A stretch of 8,389 nucleotides of DNA from Rubrobacter sp. (lineage in GTDB: Bacteria > Actinomycetota > Rubrobacteria > Rubrobacterales > Rubrobacteraceae). Positions 1 to 6,390 of this stretch are shown piece after piece. The stretch lies in assembly GCA_013815575.1 (NCBI GenBank), contig JACDFX010000045.1:1-8389 (forward strand), given 5' to 3'. The notes under the pieces were generated by a model. The model had not been told where the DNA came from, ran no database searches, and was given only the letters and a program-made list of their open reading frames with translations. Within the stretch, counting starts at the first letter, position 1, and each line of letters begins with the position of its first letter. Made by a program: the position numbers and the translations under genes.

Positions 1-34
1 GGTCTAGACTGCGGGTTGGAAAAGGAGGAATCGA

Positions 35-1453
35 ATGGGCAATGATTTCGGAGCGACGTCCGGCGTGCGCCTGGGCGGAAGAAAGAAATACTCCCGCGGA
101 CAAGTGTTGAAGATGGGTGGGGCGTTGGCGGCGGGTTCGGTGGCGGTTCCGTGGCTGGCCGGGTGCGGTGGCGGGGACGTATCCGGGAGCGAGATCACCA
201 TCGCGGCGGTCAACAACCCCCAGATGGAAGACATGGAGGGCCTGGTACAGGACTTCAAGAAGAAGACCGGCATCACGGCCAGGTTCCAGTTCCTGCCGGA
301 GAACGACCTGCGCCAGAAGGTAACCCAGGACGTCTCGCTAAACGCCGGCAACTTCGACATCGTGATGGTCGGCGCCTACGAGACCCCGATCTGGGCGCAA
401 AGCCAGTGGCTGGAGCCGCTCGACCCCATGTTCGAGCAGTTGGGCCAGAAAGAGCGCAACGCTTACGACCTCGGCGACGTACTCCCGACCTGGAAGACCG
501 CGCTGTCGTACCAGGACCAACTCTACTCCCTGCCCTTCTACGGTGAGAGCTCCTCGCTCTTCTACAGGAAGGACCTCTTCGAGAAGGCCGGCATCCAGAT
601 GCCAGAGCGCCCGACGTGGGAAGAGGTCACAGGCTTCGCCAAGGAGTTGCACGACCCGGACGGCGGGATCAACGGTATCGCCATGCGCGGGTTGCCCGGC
701 TGGGGGGCGAACATGGCGACGTTCGTAACCATGATGAACACCTACGGCGGCCGGTGGTACGACGAGAACTGGCAGCCGCAGCTCGACTCTCCTGAGGTCG
801 GGGACGCCATCGAGCAGTACGTCATGCTGGCGAACAACTACGCCCAGGCGGGCATCACCTCGGACAACTTCCCCGAGTGCCTCACCCTCTTCTCTTCGGG
901 CAAGGCGGCCATGTGGTGCGACGCTACCGTCGCCGGCGGTCTCGTGAGCGACCCGGAGGTTTCGGAGGTCTCGGACAAGGTGGGCTTTGCCTACGCGCCG
1001 ACGGCCGTGACGGAGAACGGGTCCCACTGGCTATGGGCGTGGTCGCTTGGGATAGAGACCGCAAGCAAGAACAAGGAGGCGGCCTTCGAGTTCTTGCGGT
1101 GGTCCACCAGCAAGGAATACTTGAAGCTCGTGGGCGAGAAGCTCGGCTACGCCAGGGTCCCACCGGGTACACGCGTGTCCACCTATGAAGACACGCCCTA
1201 CGGCAAGAACCCCTGGACCGACGTGGAGCTCACCTCCATCGAGACGGCCAACCCCTCCGAGCCGACCAGGGACCCCGTACCCTACACCGGCATCCAGTAC
1301 ATCCCGATACCGGAATTCCAGCAGCTCGGGGACGCCGTCGGCAGGCTGGTCGCGAGCGTGGTCACCGGGGACCTCAGCACCCAGGAGTTTCAGGAGAGGG
1401 CCCAGGCCGAGGCGCTCAAGGTCGCCAAGGAAGGCAAGTACCTCAAGAGCTGA
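35..1453 (+). CDS. ABC transporter solute-binding lipoprotein, polyol/sugar type
   Basis: This is the extracytoplasmic receptor of a carbohydrate ABC importer; it captures the substrate and hands it to the permease pair encoded just downstream. The 472-residue length fits the family 1 solute-binding proteins. The leader has a basic stretch (residues 16-21), a hydrophobic core at about 28-40 and a lipobox LAGC with the lipidated Cys at residue 44, followed by a Gly-rich linker. The mature protein begins near SEITIAAVN (52-60). The segment YSLPFYGESSSLFYRKDLF (164-182) is typical of sugar and polyol receptors. The leader resembles a Tat signal (SRGQVLK, 20-26), but Gly replaces the second Arg. 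AAGGAGG at 22-28 lies 6 bases before the ATG, which fixes the start. The permeases suggest the SmoE/MtlE group (sorbitol/mannitol); this is family-level recognition and the ligand is unproven. Only 34 bases precede the gene, so its promoter is outside the window. Confidence 0.95.
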   Translation: MGNDFGATSGVRLGGRKKYSRGQVLKMGGALAAGSVAVPWLAGCGGGDVSGSEITIAAVNNPQMEDMEGLVQDFKKKTGITARFQFLPENDLRQKVTQDVSLNAGNFDIVMVGAYETPIWAQSQWLEPLDPMFEQLGQKERNAYDLGDVLPTWKTALSYQDQLYSLPFYGESSSLFYRKDLFEKAGIQMPERPTWEEVTGFAKELHDPDGGINGIAMRGLPGWGANMATFVTMMNTYGGRWYDENWQPQLDSPEVGDAIEQYVMLANNYAQAGITSDNFPECLTLFSSGKAAMWCDATVAGGLVSDPEVSEVSDKVGFAYAPTAVTENGSHWLWAWSLGIETASKNKEAAFEFLRWSTSKEYLKLVGEKLGYARVPPGTRVSTYEDTPYGKNPWTDVELTSIETANPSEPTRDPVPYTGIQYIPIPEFQQLGDAVGRLVASVVTGDLSTQEFQERAQAEALKVAKEGKYLKS

Positions 1454-1489
1454 GGACCGGGCCGATCGCGTCCCCGACACAGAAAGCGT

Positions 1490-1496
1490 GGTGATC
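1490..1496 (+). promoter_or_regulatory. Unusual ribosome binding site (extended anti-SD pairing)
   Basis: No GGAGG precedes the first permease gene. Instead GGTGATC at 1490-1496 matches the last seven bases of the extended Shine-Dalgarno GGAGGTGATC, that is, it can pair with GATCACC near the 16S 3' end. In register, the GGAGG slot would lie 9 bases before the GTG at 1501. This supports GTG 1501 over the in-frame ATG at 1543, which has no purine-rich site of its own. Pairing is inferred from the sequence only. Confidence 0.5.
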
Positions 1497-1500
1497 TCAG

Positions 1501-2421
1501 GTGGCTGCTGGCAGTACGGCGGGCGGTAAGAGCCGGGGCGGCATGAAGCCGGCCTCGGCGAAGCGACAACGGCGTACGCTGCTCTATCCGACGCTCATAG
1601 TCGTCGCCATCATCACGCAGATACCGTTCTTGCTTACGATCTACCTGAGCTTCCAGTCCTGGAACCTGACCCGCCCCGACCTCGGGCGGCTCTTCAACGG
1701 GGTGGGCAACTACTCCGTCGAGGTCATCTCCGCGGAGTTCGGGACCATCCTGCTGCAGACGCTGACTATCACTGCGATCTCGCTGGTCATCTGCTGCCTG
1801 GTCGGGCTGGCGCTTGCGCTGCTCCTGAACCGGGACTTCTTCGGCAAGGGGCTCGTCCAGACCCTGCTCGTGACGCCCTTCTTCGTCATGCCGGTCGTTA
1901 CGGGCCTTATCTGGAAGAACGAGCTGTTCAGCCCGAACTTCGGGGTATTGACCTGGCTGGCCGGCGTGGTCGGGATCGAGGGCTTCAACCCGATGGCGAA
2001 CCAGGCGCTCTTCATGGTCTCGACCATGATCGCCTGGCAGTGGGAGCCGCTCTTCATGCTCGTGCTGCTGGCGGGGCTGCAGGCCATCCCGGAGGAAGAG
2101 AAGGAGGCGGCCAGGCTCGACGGCTGCAGCAGGTTCATGGTCTTCCGGTTCATCGAGCTGCCGTACCTTTTCCCGTACTATCGGATGGTCATCTTGCTCG
2201 GGACGATCTTTATCCTTCAGGCCTTCGGTGAGATCTACGTTGGTACGGCGGGCGGTCCCGGAACGAGCTCCATGAACCTGCAGTACCTGACCTACGATAC
2301 CGCTGTGGTCGGAACTCAGGTTGGGGCGGCGTCGGCCATCGGGGTAGCCACCCTGGTCATCACCCTCGTGATCCTGACCACCTTGATGAGGGCGGCGAAC
2401 GCCGTCGTGAAGGAGGCCTGA
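1501..2421 (+). CDS. ABC transporter permease, MalF type (polyol/sugar importer)
   Basis: This is one of two integral-membrane subunits forming the transport channel of a carbohydrate importer. The 306 residues hold six likely membrane helices at about 27-50, 82-109, 118-138, 170-193, 227-246 and 274-297. Before helix 5 is the cytoplasmic EAA loop that docks onto the ATPase, with EAARLDG at 202-208 and the conserved ELP at 219-221. The N-terminal LLYPTLIVVAIITQIPF and the SFQSWNL segment are typical of the SmoF/MtlF-like branch. The gene follows the binding-protein gene by 47 bases. The start chosen is GTG 1501; ATG 1543 would trim 14 polar residues without touching helix 1. The stop is followed after one base by the partner permease, so the two are surely co-transcribed. 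Substrate assignment (sorbitol/mannitol-like polyol) is family inference. Confidence 0.94.
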   Translation: MAAGSTAGGKSRGGMKPASAKRQRRTLLYPTLIVVAIITQIPFLLTIYLSFQSWNLTRPDLGRLFNGVGNYSVEVISAEFGTILLQTLTITAISLVICCLVGLALALLLNRDFFGKGLVQTLLVTPFFVMPVVTGLIWKNELFSPNFGVLTWLAGVVGIEGFNPMANQALFMVSTMIAWQWEPLFMLVLLAGLQAIPEEEKEAARLDGCSRFMVFRFIELPYLFPYYRMVILLGTIFILQAFGEIYVGTAGGPGTSSMNLQYLTYDTAVVGTQVGAASAIGVATLVITLVILTTLMRAANAVVKEA

Positions 2422-2422
2422 C

Positions 2423-3262
2423 GTGAGCGGCGCATCGGCCAAGCACAAGTCACCTGTCCGGTGGGGACACTACGCTCAGAACGCGGTGCTCTGGGGTGCG
2501 GTCGTCGTCATCTTCGGCCCCATCTTCTGGCTGATAGTCACCAGCTTTAAAACGGATGCCGCGGCCTACGAGCTGCCGCCGAAGATCCTGTTCACCCCCA
2601 CCCTGGAGCAGTACGCAGCCGCGTTGCAGAGCTTCTGGGGGCCGTTCTTGAACTCGATCATCATCGTGGGCGTCTCGACGGCCATCTGCCTGCTCCTCGG
2701 CGTCCCGGCGGCTTTCGCCCTCAGCTTCTACGCGCACGAACGCAACGAGAGCATCGTGTTCTGGTTCATCACCACGAAGGCCCTGCCGCAGGTCGCGGTG
2801 CTCGTGCCGCTGTTCGTCATCTTCAGGTCCCTGCAGTTGCTCGACACGGTCTGGGTTCTCATAATCGTCTTCGTCGGCATGAACACGCCCATCGTAGTGT
2901 GGATGATGTACCAGTTCATGAAGGATTTGCCGAGGGGCATCCTGGAGGCGGCCCAGGTGGACGGGGTAAGCCTCTCGCAGATGCTGATGCAGATAGTGAT
3001 CCCGCTGACCCGCGCCGGCATCGCCTCGACCGCGATGCTGTGCGTGATCTTCGCCTGGAACGAGTTCCTGTTCAGCGTGTCCTTCACCGCCATCGAGTGG
3101 CAGCCGCTCTCGGTTGCGGTCGCGGCGCAGCAGACCGCGCGCGGGCAATTCTGGGCGCAGCTCTCGGCGTTCACGACCCTGGCGATAATCGTGCCCGTGA
3201 TCGTCGGCTGGCTCACCCAGAAGCAGCTCGTCCGCGGCCTCACCTCAGGCGCGGTCAAGTAG
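2423..3262 (+). CDS. ABC transporter permease, MalG type (polyol/sugar importer)
   Basis: This is the second channel subunit of the importer. The 279 residues contain six predicted helices at about 20-41, 73-99, 110-134, 140-160, 199-218 and 247-264. The EAA loop has EAAQVDG at 175-181 and the conserved IPL at 193-195. Helix 3 with the sequence ITTKALPQVAVLVPLF and the C-terminal QKQLVRGLTSGAVK are hallmarks of MalG-like subunits; the former is especially close to the SmoG/MtlG polyol branch. The GTG start lies one base after the TGA of the preceding permease. AAGGAGG at 2410-2416, inside the previous coding region, sits 6 bases upstream, consistent with translational coupling. No ATP-binding subunit follows, so the complex needs an ATPase encoded elsewhere or a shared MsmX/UgpC-type ATPase (inference). 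Confidence 0.94.
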   Translation: MSGASAKHKSPVRWGHYAQNAVLWGAVVVIFGPIFWLIVTSFKTDAAAYELPPKILFTPTLEQYAAALQSFWGPFLNSIIIVGVSTAICLLLGVPAAFALSFYAHERNESIVFWFITTKALPQVAVLVPLFVIFRSLQLLDTVWVLIIVFVGMNTPIVVWMMYQFMKDLPRGILEAAQVDGVSLSQMLMQIVIPLTRAGIASTAMLCVIFAWNEFLFSVSFTAIEWQPLSVAVAAQQTARGQFWAQLSAFTTLAIIVPVIVGWLTQKQLVRGLTSGAVK

Positions 3263-3270
3263 AGAGGAAG
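3263..3270 (+). promoter_or_regulatory. Ribosome binding site supporting the ATA start
   Basis: AGAGGAAG directly follows the permease stop (TAG, 3260-3262). It ends 5 bases before the ATA at 3276, the normal Shine-Dalgarno distance. This placement, with coding similarity that runs back to the codon after the ATA, marks 3276 as the real start of the dehydrogenase. Confidence 0.7.
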
Positions 3271-3275
3271 TCACC

Positions 3276-4280
3276 ATAAAAGCGGCGATCATAGAGAAGC
3301 CCGGGGATATCCGGGTTGGCACCGTAGACGACCCGACGCCGGGGCGGGGTGAGATCGTGGTCAAGGTCGGGGCCTGCGGCATCTGCGGCACGGACCTGCA
3401 CATCGCCGACGGCGAGTTCCCGCCGACACCCTACCCCATCGTCCCCGGCCACGAGTTCGCCGGCGAGGTCGTCGCGCTGGGTTCTGGCGTCTCGGGACTT
3501 TCGGAAGGGACGCGCGTCGCGGTCGACCCTTCGCTGTATTGCGGGCACTGTCGGTTCTGCCGCGTGGGCAAGGGGAACCTCTGCGAGAACTGGGACGCCA
3601 TCGGGGACACGGTCTCCGGCGGCTTCGCCGAGTACGTCGCGGTGCCGGCGGCCAACGCGTACACGGTGCCCGAGACCGTCTCCTACCGGCAGGCCGCGCT
3701 CATCGAGCCGCTCTCGTGCGCCGTGCACGGGATGCACGTGCTCTCCCCCAGGATGGGCGACAGCTTCCTGATCGTGGGCGCCGGCACGATGGGCCTGATG
3801 CTCCTGCAGCTCGCGCTGCGCGGGAACGCCTCCAAGGTGGCCGTGGCCGACCTGAGCGAGGAGCGCCTGGCCCGCGCGAAGCGCCTCGGCGCCACCTCGA
3901 CGACCACGGACGTTACACGCCTACGCGAAGAAGAGGACCTCGGGTACGACTGCGTCATAGACGCCACCGGTGTGCCCCGGGTCATCGAGACCGCCTTCGA
4001 CATGGTCAAGCGCGGCGGCAAGCTGCTCGTCTTCGGCGTCGCACCCGCCGAGGCGCGCGTCTCGCTCTCGCCGTTCAGGATCTACAACGACGAGATCACC
4101 GTGGTCGGCTCCATGGCGATCCTCCACAGTTACGCCCCCGCCGTCGACCTCATCTCCACCGGCGCCTTCGACGCCGAAGCCCTGTTGACCGAGACGATGC
4201 TTCTCGACGAATACCCCGCGGCCCTCGACATGGTCCGCCGCGGCGAAGGCCTGAAGACGCAGGTTCTGCCGAACGGTTAG
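3276..4280 (+). CDS. Zinc-dependent medium-chain polyol/alcohol dehydrogenase with ATA start
   Basis: This is an NAD-dependent oxidoreductase of the zinc MDR superfamily (sorbitol/threonine/galactitol dehydrogenase-like), likely oxidising an imported polyol to a ketose. Counting from ATA 3276, it has 334 residues, normal for the family. Catalytic-zinc ligands are C37 (GICGTD), H59-E60 (GHE) and probably E144 (IEPLSC). All four structural-zinc cysteines are present (C89, C92, C95, C103). The Rossmann motif GAGTMG is at 168-173, and D192 at the end of the second strand favours NAD. No ATG, GTG, TTG or CTG lies in frame between the TGA at 3198 and 3276. The first standard codon, GTG 3357, would remove 27 residues of conserved GroES-like N-terminus (KAAIIEKPGDIRV...). 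The gene starts 13 bases after the permease stop, in the same operon. The true substrate is unknown; L-threonine-type substrates cannot be excluded. Confidence 0.9.
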   Translation: MKAAIIEKPGDIRVGTVDDPTPGRGEIVVKVGACGICGTDLHIADGEFPPTPYPIVPGHEFAGEVVALGSGVSGLSEGTRVAVDPSLYCGHCRFCRVGKGNLCENWDAIGDTVSGGFAEYVAVPAANAYTVPETVSYRQAALIEPLSCAVHGMHVLSPRMGDSFLIVGAGTMGLMLLQLALRGNASKVAVADLSEERLARAKRLGATSTTTDVTRLREEEDLGYDCVIDATGVPRVIETAFDMVKRGGKLLVFGVAPAEARVSLSPFRIYNDEITVVGSMAILHSYAPAVDLISTGAFDAEALLTETMLLDEYPAALDMVRRGEGLKTQVLPNG

Positions 4281-4430
4281 GTCCTTCGTTCCGCTACATC
4301 AGCACCTGCCCGGCAGCCCTCGGGTAGTTCGCCACCGAGAAAGTAGAAACTCAGATATTGCCCGGCGGCTAGTATCCTTGCTGGTGCATTATTCCAGGCT
4401 CGACCATGGGCTCCTCGAAAGGGCAACAGG

Positions 4431-5957
4431 GTGACGACTGAACCGCTCCTCATCGGGGCAGACATCGGGACGACCAACATAAAAGTCGTGGCCTTCGGCC
4501 CCGACGGCCGGATCGTAGCCCGGGCCAGCACCCCGACACCCACCCATTATCCGAAGCCGGGCTGCGCGTACCACGACCCGGAGGAGCTGTGGCGCTCTTT
4601 CGTGACGGCACTACGAAAAGTCACCCAGCAGTTGTACGACACCAATCGCGTCGCCAGCATCGCCATCGCCAGCTTCGCCGAAGCCGCCGTGCCTCTCGAT
4701 GCCCACGGCCGGCCCACCAACGACGTCATAGCGTGGTTCGACAATCGCACGCAGCCCCAGGCCGAGTGGCTGGACCGTTTGGTCGGCAAAGATCGGCTCT
4801 TCGGCCTGACCGGCCTGTCACTGCAACCGATCTTCGGCCTGTGCAAGCTGCTCTGGCTAAGGGAGAACGAGCCAGAGGCCTTCAGCCGTACCTCCACCTG
4901 GTTGAACGTGGCGGATTACATCGCGTTCCGCCTCTCCGGCGTCTGCGCGACAGACTATTCCCTGGCCTCCCGGACCCTCGCCCTGGACCTGTCCCGGTTG
5001 CGCTGGGCAGACGAACTCTTGCAGGAGGTGGACGTGCCGTCCGGCCTCTTCGCGCCCCTGCGCCCGAGCGGTTCGCCCCTCGGCCCCGTCAAGCCGGAGG
5101 TGGCCGCGGAGACCGGGCTCCCGAAGAGCACCCGGGTGGCGGTCGGAGGGCACGATCACGTCTGTGGCGCGCTCGCCGTCGGCGTCATAGAACCCGGGAT
5201 GATGCTGGACTCATTGGGCACCACCGAGGCGCTCTTCCTACCGCTGGAGCGCCCGCTGACAGATCCGGAAGTGGGCCGCCAGGGCTACACCCAGGGGGCC
5301 CACGTCGCCGGCGGATACTACGTGCTGGGCGGCCAGTACACCTTTGGCGCCAGCATCGAGTGGTTCAGGGACGCGCTCGGTAGCGAGTCCGGTTACGAGA
5401 CGCTGATCGCCGAGGCCGAAAAGGTGCCGGCGGGGAGCCTGGGCGTCCTTTTCCTTCCCCACTTGCGACTGTCGAACCCGCCCTACGACGATCCGAGATC
5501 CCGGGGTGCCTTCGTCGGTCTTAGCACCGACACCAAGCGCGGAACACTCTTCCGCGCGGTGTTGGAGGGACTGGCGTTCGAGTCCCGCGCCTCGCTCGAA
5601 CCCCTCCTCGACCACTCGAACGTGGTCGAGCCAAAGAGTATTTACGCCATCGGTGGCGTCACCCAGAACCGCCTGCTCATGAACATCAAAGCCACCGTCC
5701 TCGGCCAACCAGTTACGGTCTTTGACGCCGGAGAGGCCACCAGCCTGGGGGCTGCCATCCTGGGCGGGGTGGGGGCGGGAATCTACGCAGACATTCCGTC
5801 GGCACGGAAAGAGATGCACCACACCACGACGGCCGTAGATCCCGTGGCAGATCAGGTAGCACTGTACGAGGCTCTCTTCAGCCAGGTTTATCAGCAGGTC
5901 TATCCTGCCCTCCGCACCTTGCATCAGACCATCCATCACTTGCAGGCAAACGAATAG
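4431..5957 (+). CDS. FGGY-family carbohydrate kinase (xylulokinase-like)
   Basis: This cytoplasmic kinase transfers phosphate from ATP to a ketose or related sugar, the step that would follow dehydrogenation of the polyol. The 508 residues match the two-domain FGGY family. The N-terminal actin-like phosphate loop is GADIGTTNIKVVAF (9-22, with D11). A second conserved element is AWFDNRT (101-107). The presumed catalytic base is D242 in GGHDHVCGAL (239-248). The C-terminal nucleotide region carries LDSLGTTEA (259-267), GGVTQN (408-413) and GEATSLGAA (434-442). The GGHDH form differs from the GGGDN of classical xylulokinase, so the substrate may be another ketose such as a fuculose- or erythrulose-like sugar. 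GTG 4431 is preceded by AAAGGG at 4418-4423, 7 bases away. The 150-base upstream gap shows no convincing promoter or terminator, so read-through from the transport operon is possible. Confidence 0.92.
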   Translation: MTTEPLLIGADIGTTNIKVVAFGPDGRIVARASTPTPTHYPKPGCAYHDPEELWRSFVTALRKVTQQLYDTNRVASIAIASFAEAAVPLDAHGRPTNDVIAWFDNRTQPQAEWLDRLVGKDRLFGLTGLSLQPIFGLCKLLWLRENEPEAFSRTSTWLNVADYIAFRLSGVCATDYSLASRTLALDLSRLRWADELLQEVDVPSGLFAPLRPSGSPLGPVKPEVAAETGLPKSTRVAVGGHDHVCGALAVGVIEPGMMLDSLGTTEALFLPLERPLTDPEVGRQGYTQGAHVAGGYYVLGGQYTFGASIEWFRDALGSESGYETLIAEAEKVPAGSLGVLFLPHLRLSNPPYDDPRSRGAFVGLSTDTKRGTLFRAVLEGLAFESRASLEPLLDHSNVVEPKSIYAIGGVTQNRLLMNIKATVLGQPVTVFDAGEATSLGAAILGGVGAGIYADIPSARKEMHHTTTAVDPVADQVALYEALFSQVYQQVYPALRTLHQTIHHLQANE

Positions 5958-6122
5958 CGAGTTCGACTTGAGGGTGCTCCAACACGTGTAACGCCTGCGT
6001 GGACGCTGGAGTTTTCCAGACTCGGCACCAAGATCAGCTTGACCGAGCATCATGGAGACGTAGGGCTGATAAGGACGTAGCCGACAACCGCGCACCGACT
6101 CCGTCTCTTCGTTGGGACATCG

Positions 6123-6151
6123 TTGACACAGCCTGCGCTCGCGCGTAGATT
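6123..6151 (+). promoter_or_regulatory. Sigma70-type promoter
   Basis: A perfect -35 box TTGACA (6123-6128) is followed after exactly 17 bases by TAGATT (6146-6151), which matches four of six positions of TATAAT including the important first, second and last. Transcription would begin near 6158. It would produce a leader of about 70 bases before the small Tat-signal ORF and about 230 bases before the sorbitol-type dehydrogenase. This suggests that the dehydrogenase at 6391 has its own transcription unit. A short symmetric element TTAATGCTTAA (6150-6160) overlaps the -10 end and start point and might be an operator (weak). Confidence 0.65.
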
Positions 6152-6161
6152 AATGCTTAAC

Positions 6162-6196
6162 GCTCCAATAAGGAGCATCGTACTGGGGAAAGTACG
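6162..6196 (+). other. Two small tandem stem-loops at the predicted mRNA 5' end
   Basis: The first stem-loop is GCTCC (6162-6166), loop AATAA, GGAGC (6172-6176). The second is CGTAC (6179-6183), loop of 8 bases, GTACG (6192-6196). They begin about 4 bases after the predicted transcription start and are separated by 2 bases. Each stem is only 5 base pairs. They could stabilise the transcript's 5' end, form part of a leader structure, or be incidental. Confidence 0.35.
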
Positions 6197-6226
6197 AGGG
6201 GCTACGTCGCAGGGATAGGGGTAGAG

Positions 6227-6343
6227 ATGACTTCGAGGCACGGCCTGACCAGGCGCGACTTCTTGAAGATGACCGGGACCGGACTCGCCGTCCGCCGCTA
6301 CCTCGTGAAGGGCCTGACACTCGGCGCCGTTACAGGGGAGTAA
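6227..6343 (+). pseudogene. Truncated Tat-signal ORF, probable remnant of a secreted binding protein
   Basis: This 38-codon ORF begins with a textbook twin-arginine leader: LTRRDFLKMTGTGLA at residues 7-21. The normal hydrophobic core and mature protein are missing. It continues with VRRYLVKGLTLGAVTG, which itself looks like a second RR-plus-hydrophobic segment, and stops at TAA 6341-6343. AGGGG at 6217-6221 lies 5 bases before the ATG. The N-terminus aligns in style with the leader of the binding protein at 35 (LKMGGALAAG versus LKMTGTGLAV). The simplest reading is a solute-binding protein gene deleted down to its signal sequence, possibly by joining two leader-like fragments. Alternatives are a genuine small exported peptide or a translated leader controlling the gene at 6391. 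It is too short for any function to be assigned. Confidence 0.6.
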
Positions 6344-6390
6344 GCTAGAAGACCGGACGGCATGACGCTCGTTCTCGAGAAGGAGACTGC

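Larger units (their letters stand above)
6057..6208. repeat. Three-copy GACGTAG motif flanking a promoter
   Basis: GACGTAG occurs at 6057-6063 and 6074-6080, with starts 17 bases apart. It recurs inverted as CTACGTC at 6202-6208. The second and third copies extend to a perfect 9-base inverted repeat (GACGTAGCC at 6074-6082, GGCTACGTC at 6200-6208). They bracket the promoter at 6123-6151. Such an arrangement could be paired operator sites for a transcription factor, but this is inference, and a 7-mer repeated three times could also be chance. Confidence 0.35.
5958..6226. other. Intergenic regulatory region
   Basis: No convincing coding sequence is visible in this stretch, which looks more AT-rich than its flanks. 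It holds a sigma70-like promoter (6123-6151), three short hairpins, three copies of GACGTAG and an 8-base palindrome ACACGTGT at 5982-5989. The hairpin at 6006-6019 (CTGGA, loop GTTT, TCCAG) follows the kinase but lacks a strong stem and a downstream T-run, so I do not call it a terminator. The minus-strand reading frame across 6050-6241 shows no family resemblance and is probably chance. Confidence 0.6.

Noticed and set aside
1390..2448. Minus-strand ORF of 352 codons opposite the first permease.
   Set aside because: Highly charged, repetitive Asp/Arg/Gln-rich translation expected from the antisense of a membrane protein gene; the plus-strand permease is unambiguous.
3357..4280. Starting the first dehydrogenase at GTG 3357.
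   Set aside because: It discards 27 residues that match the conserved MDR N-terminus and ignores the well-placed ribosome site before ATA 3276.
4302..4323. Possible terminator from the CCCGG/CGGG bases after the first dehydrogenase.
   Set aside because: The stem is only about 4 base pairs and no T-run follows.
4281..4430. Possible -10 boxes TAGTAT (4370-4375) and CATTAT (4387-4392) before the kinase.
   Set aside because: Neither has a recognisable -35 box at 16-18 bases, so I do not call a promoter.
6006..6019. Hairpin CTGGA-GTTT-TCCAG after the kinase as an intrinsic terminator.
   Set aside because: Five-bp stem of modest GC and no T-tract downstream; not enough for a terminator call.
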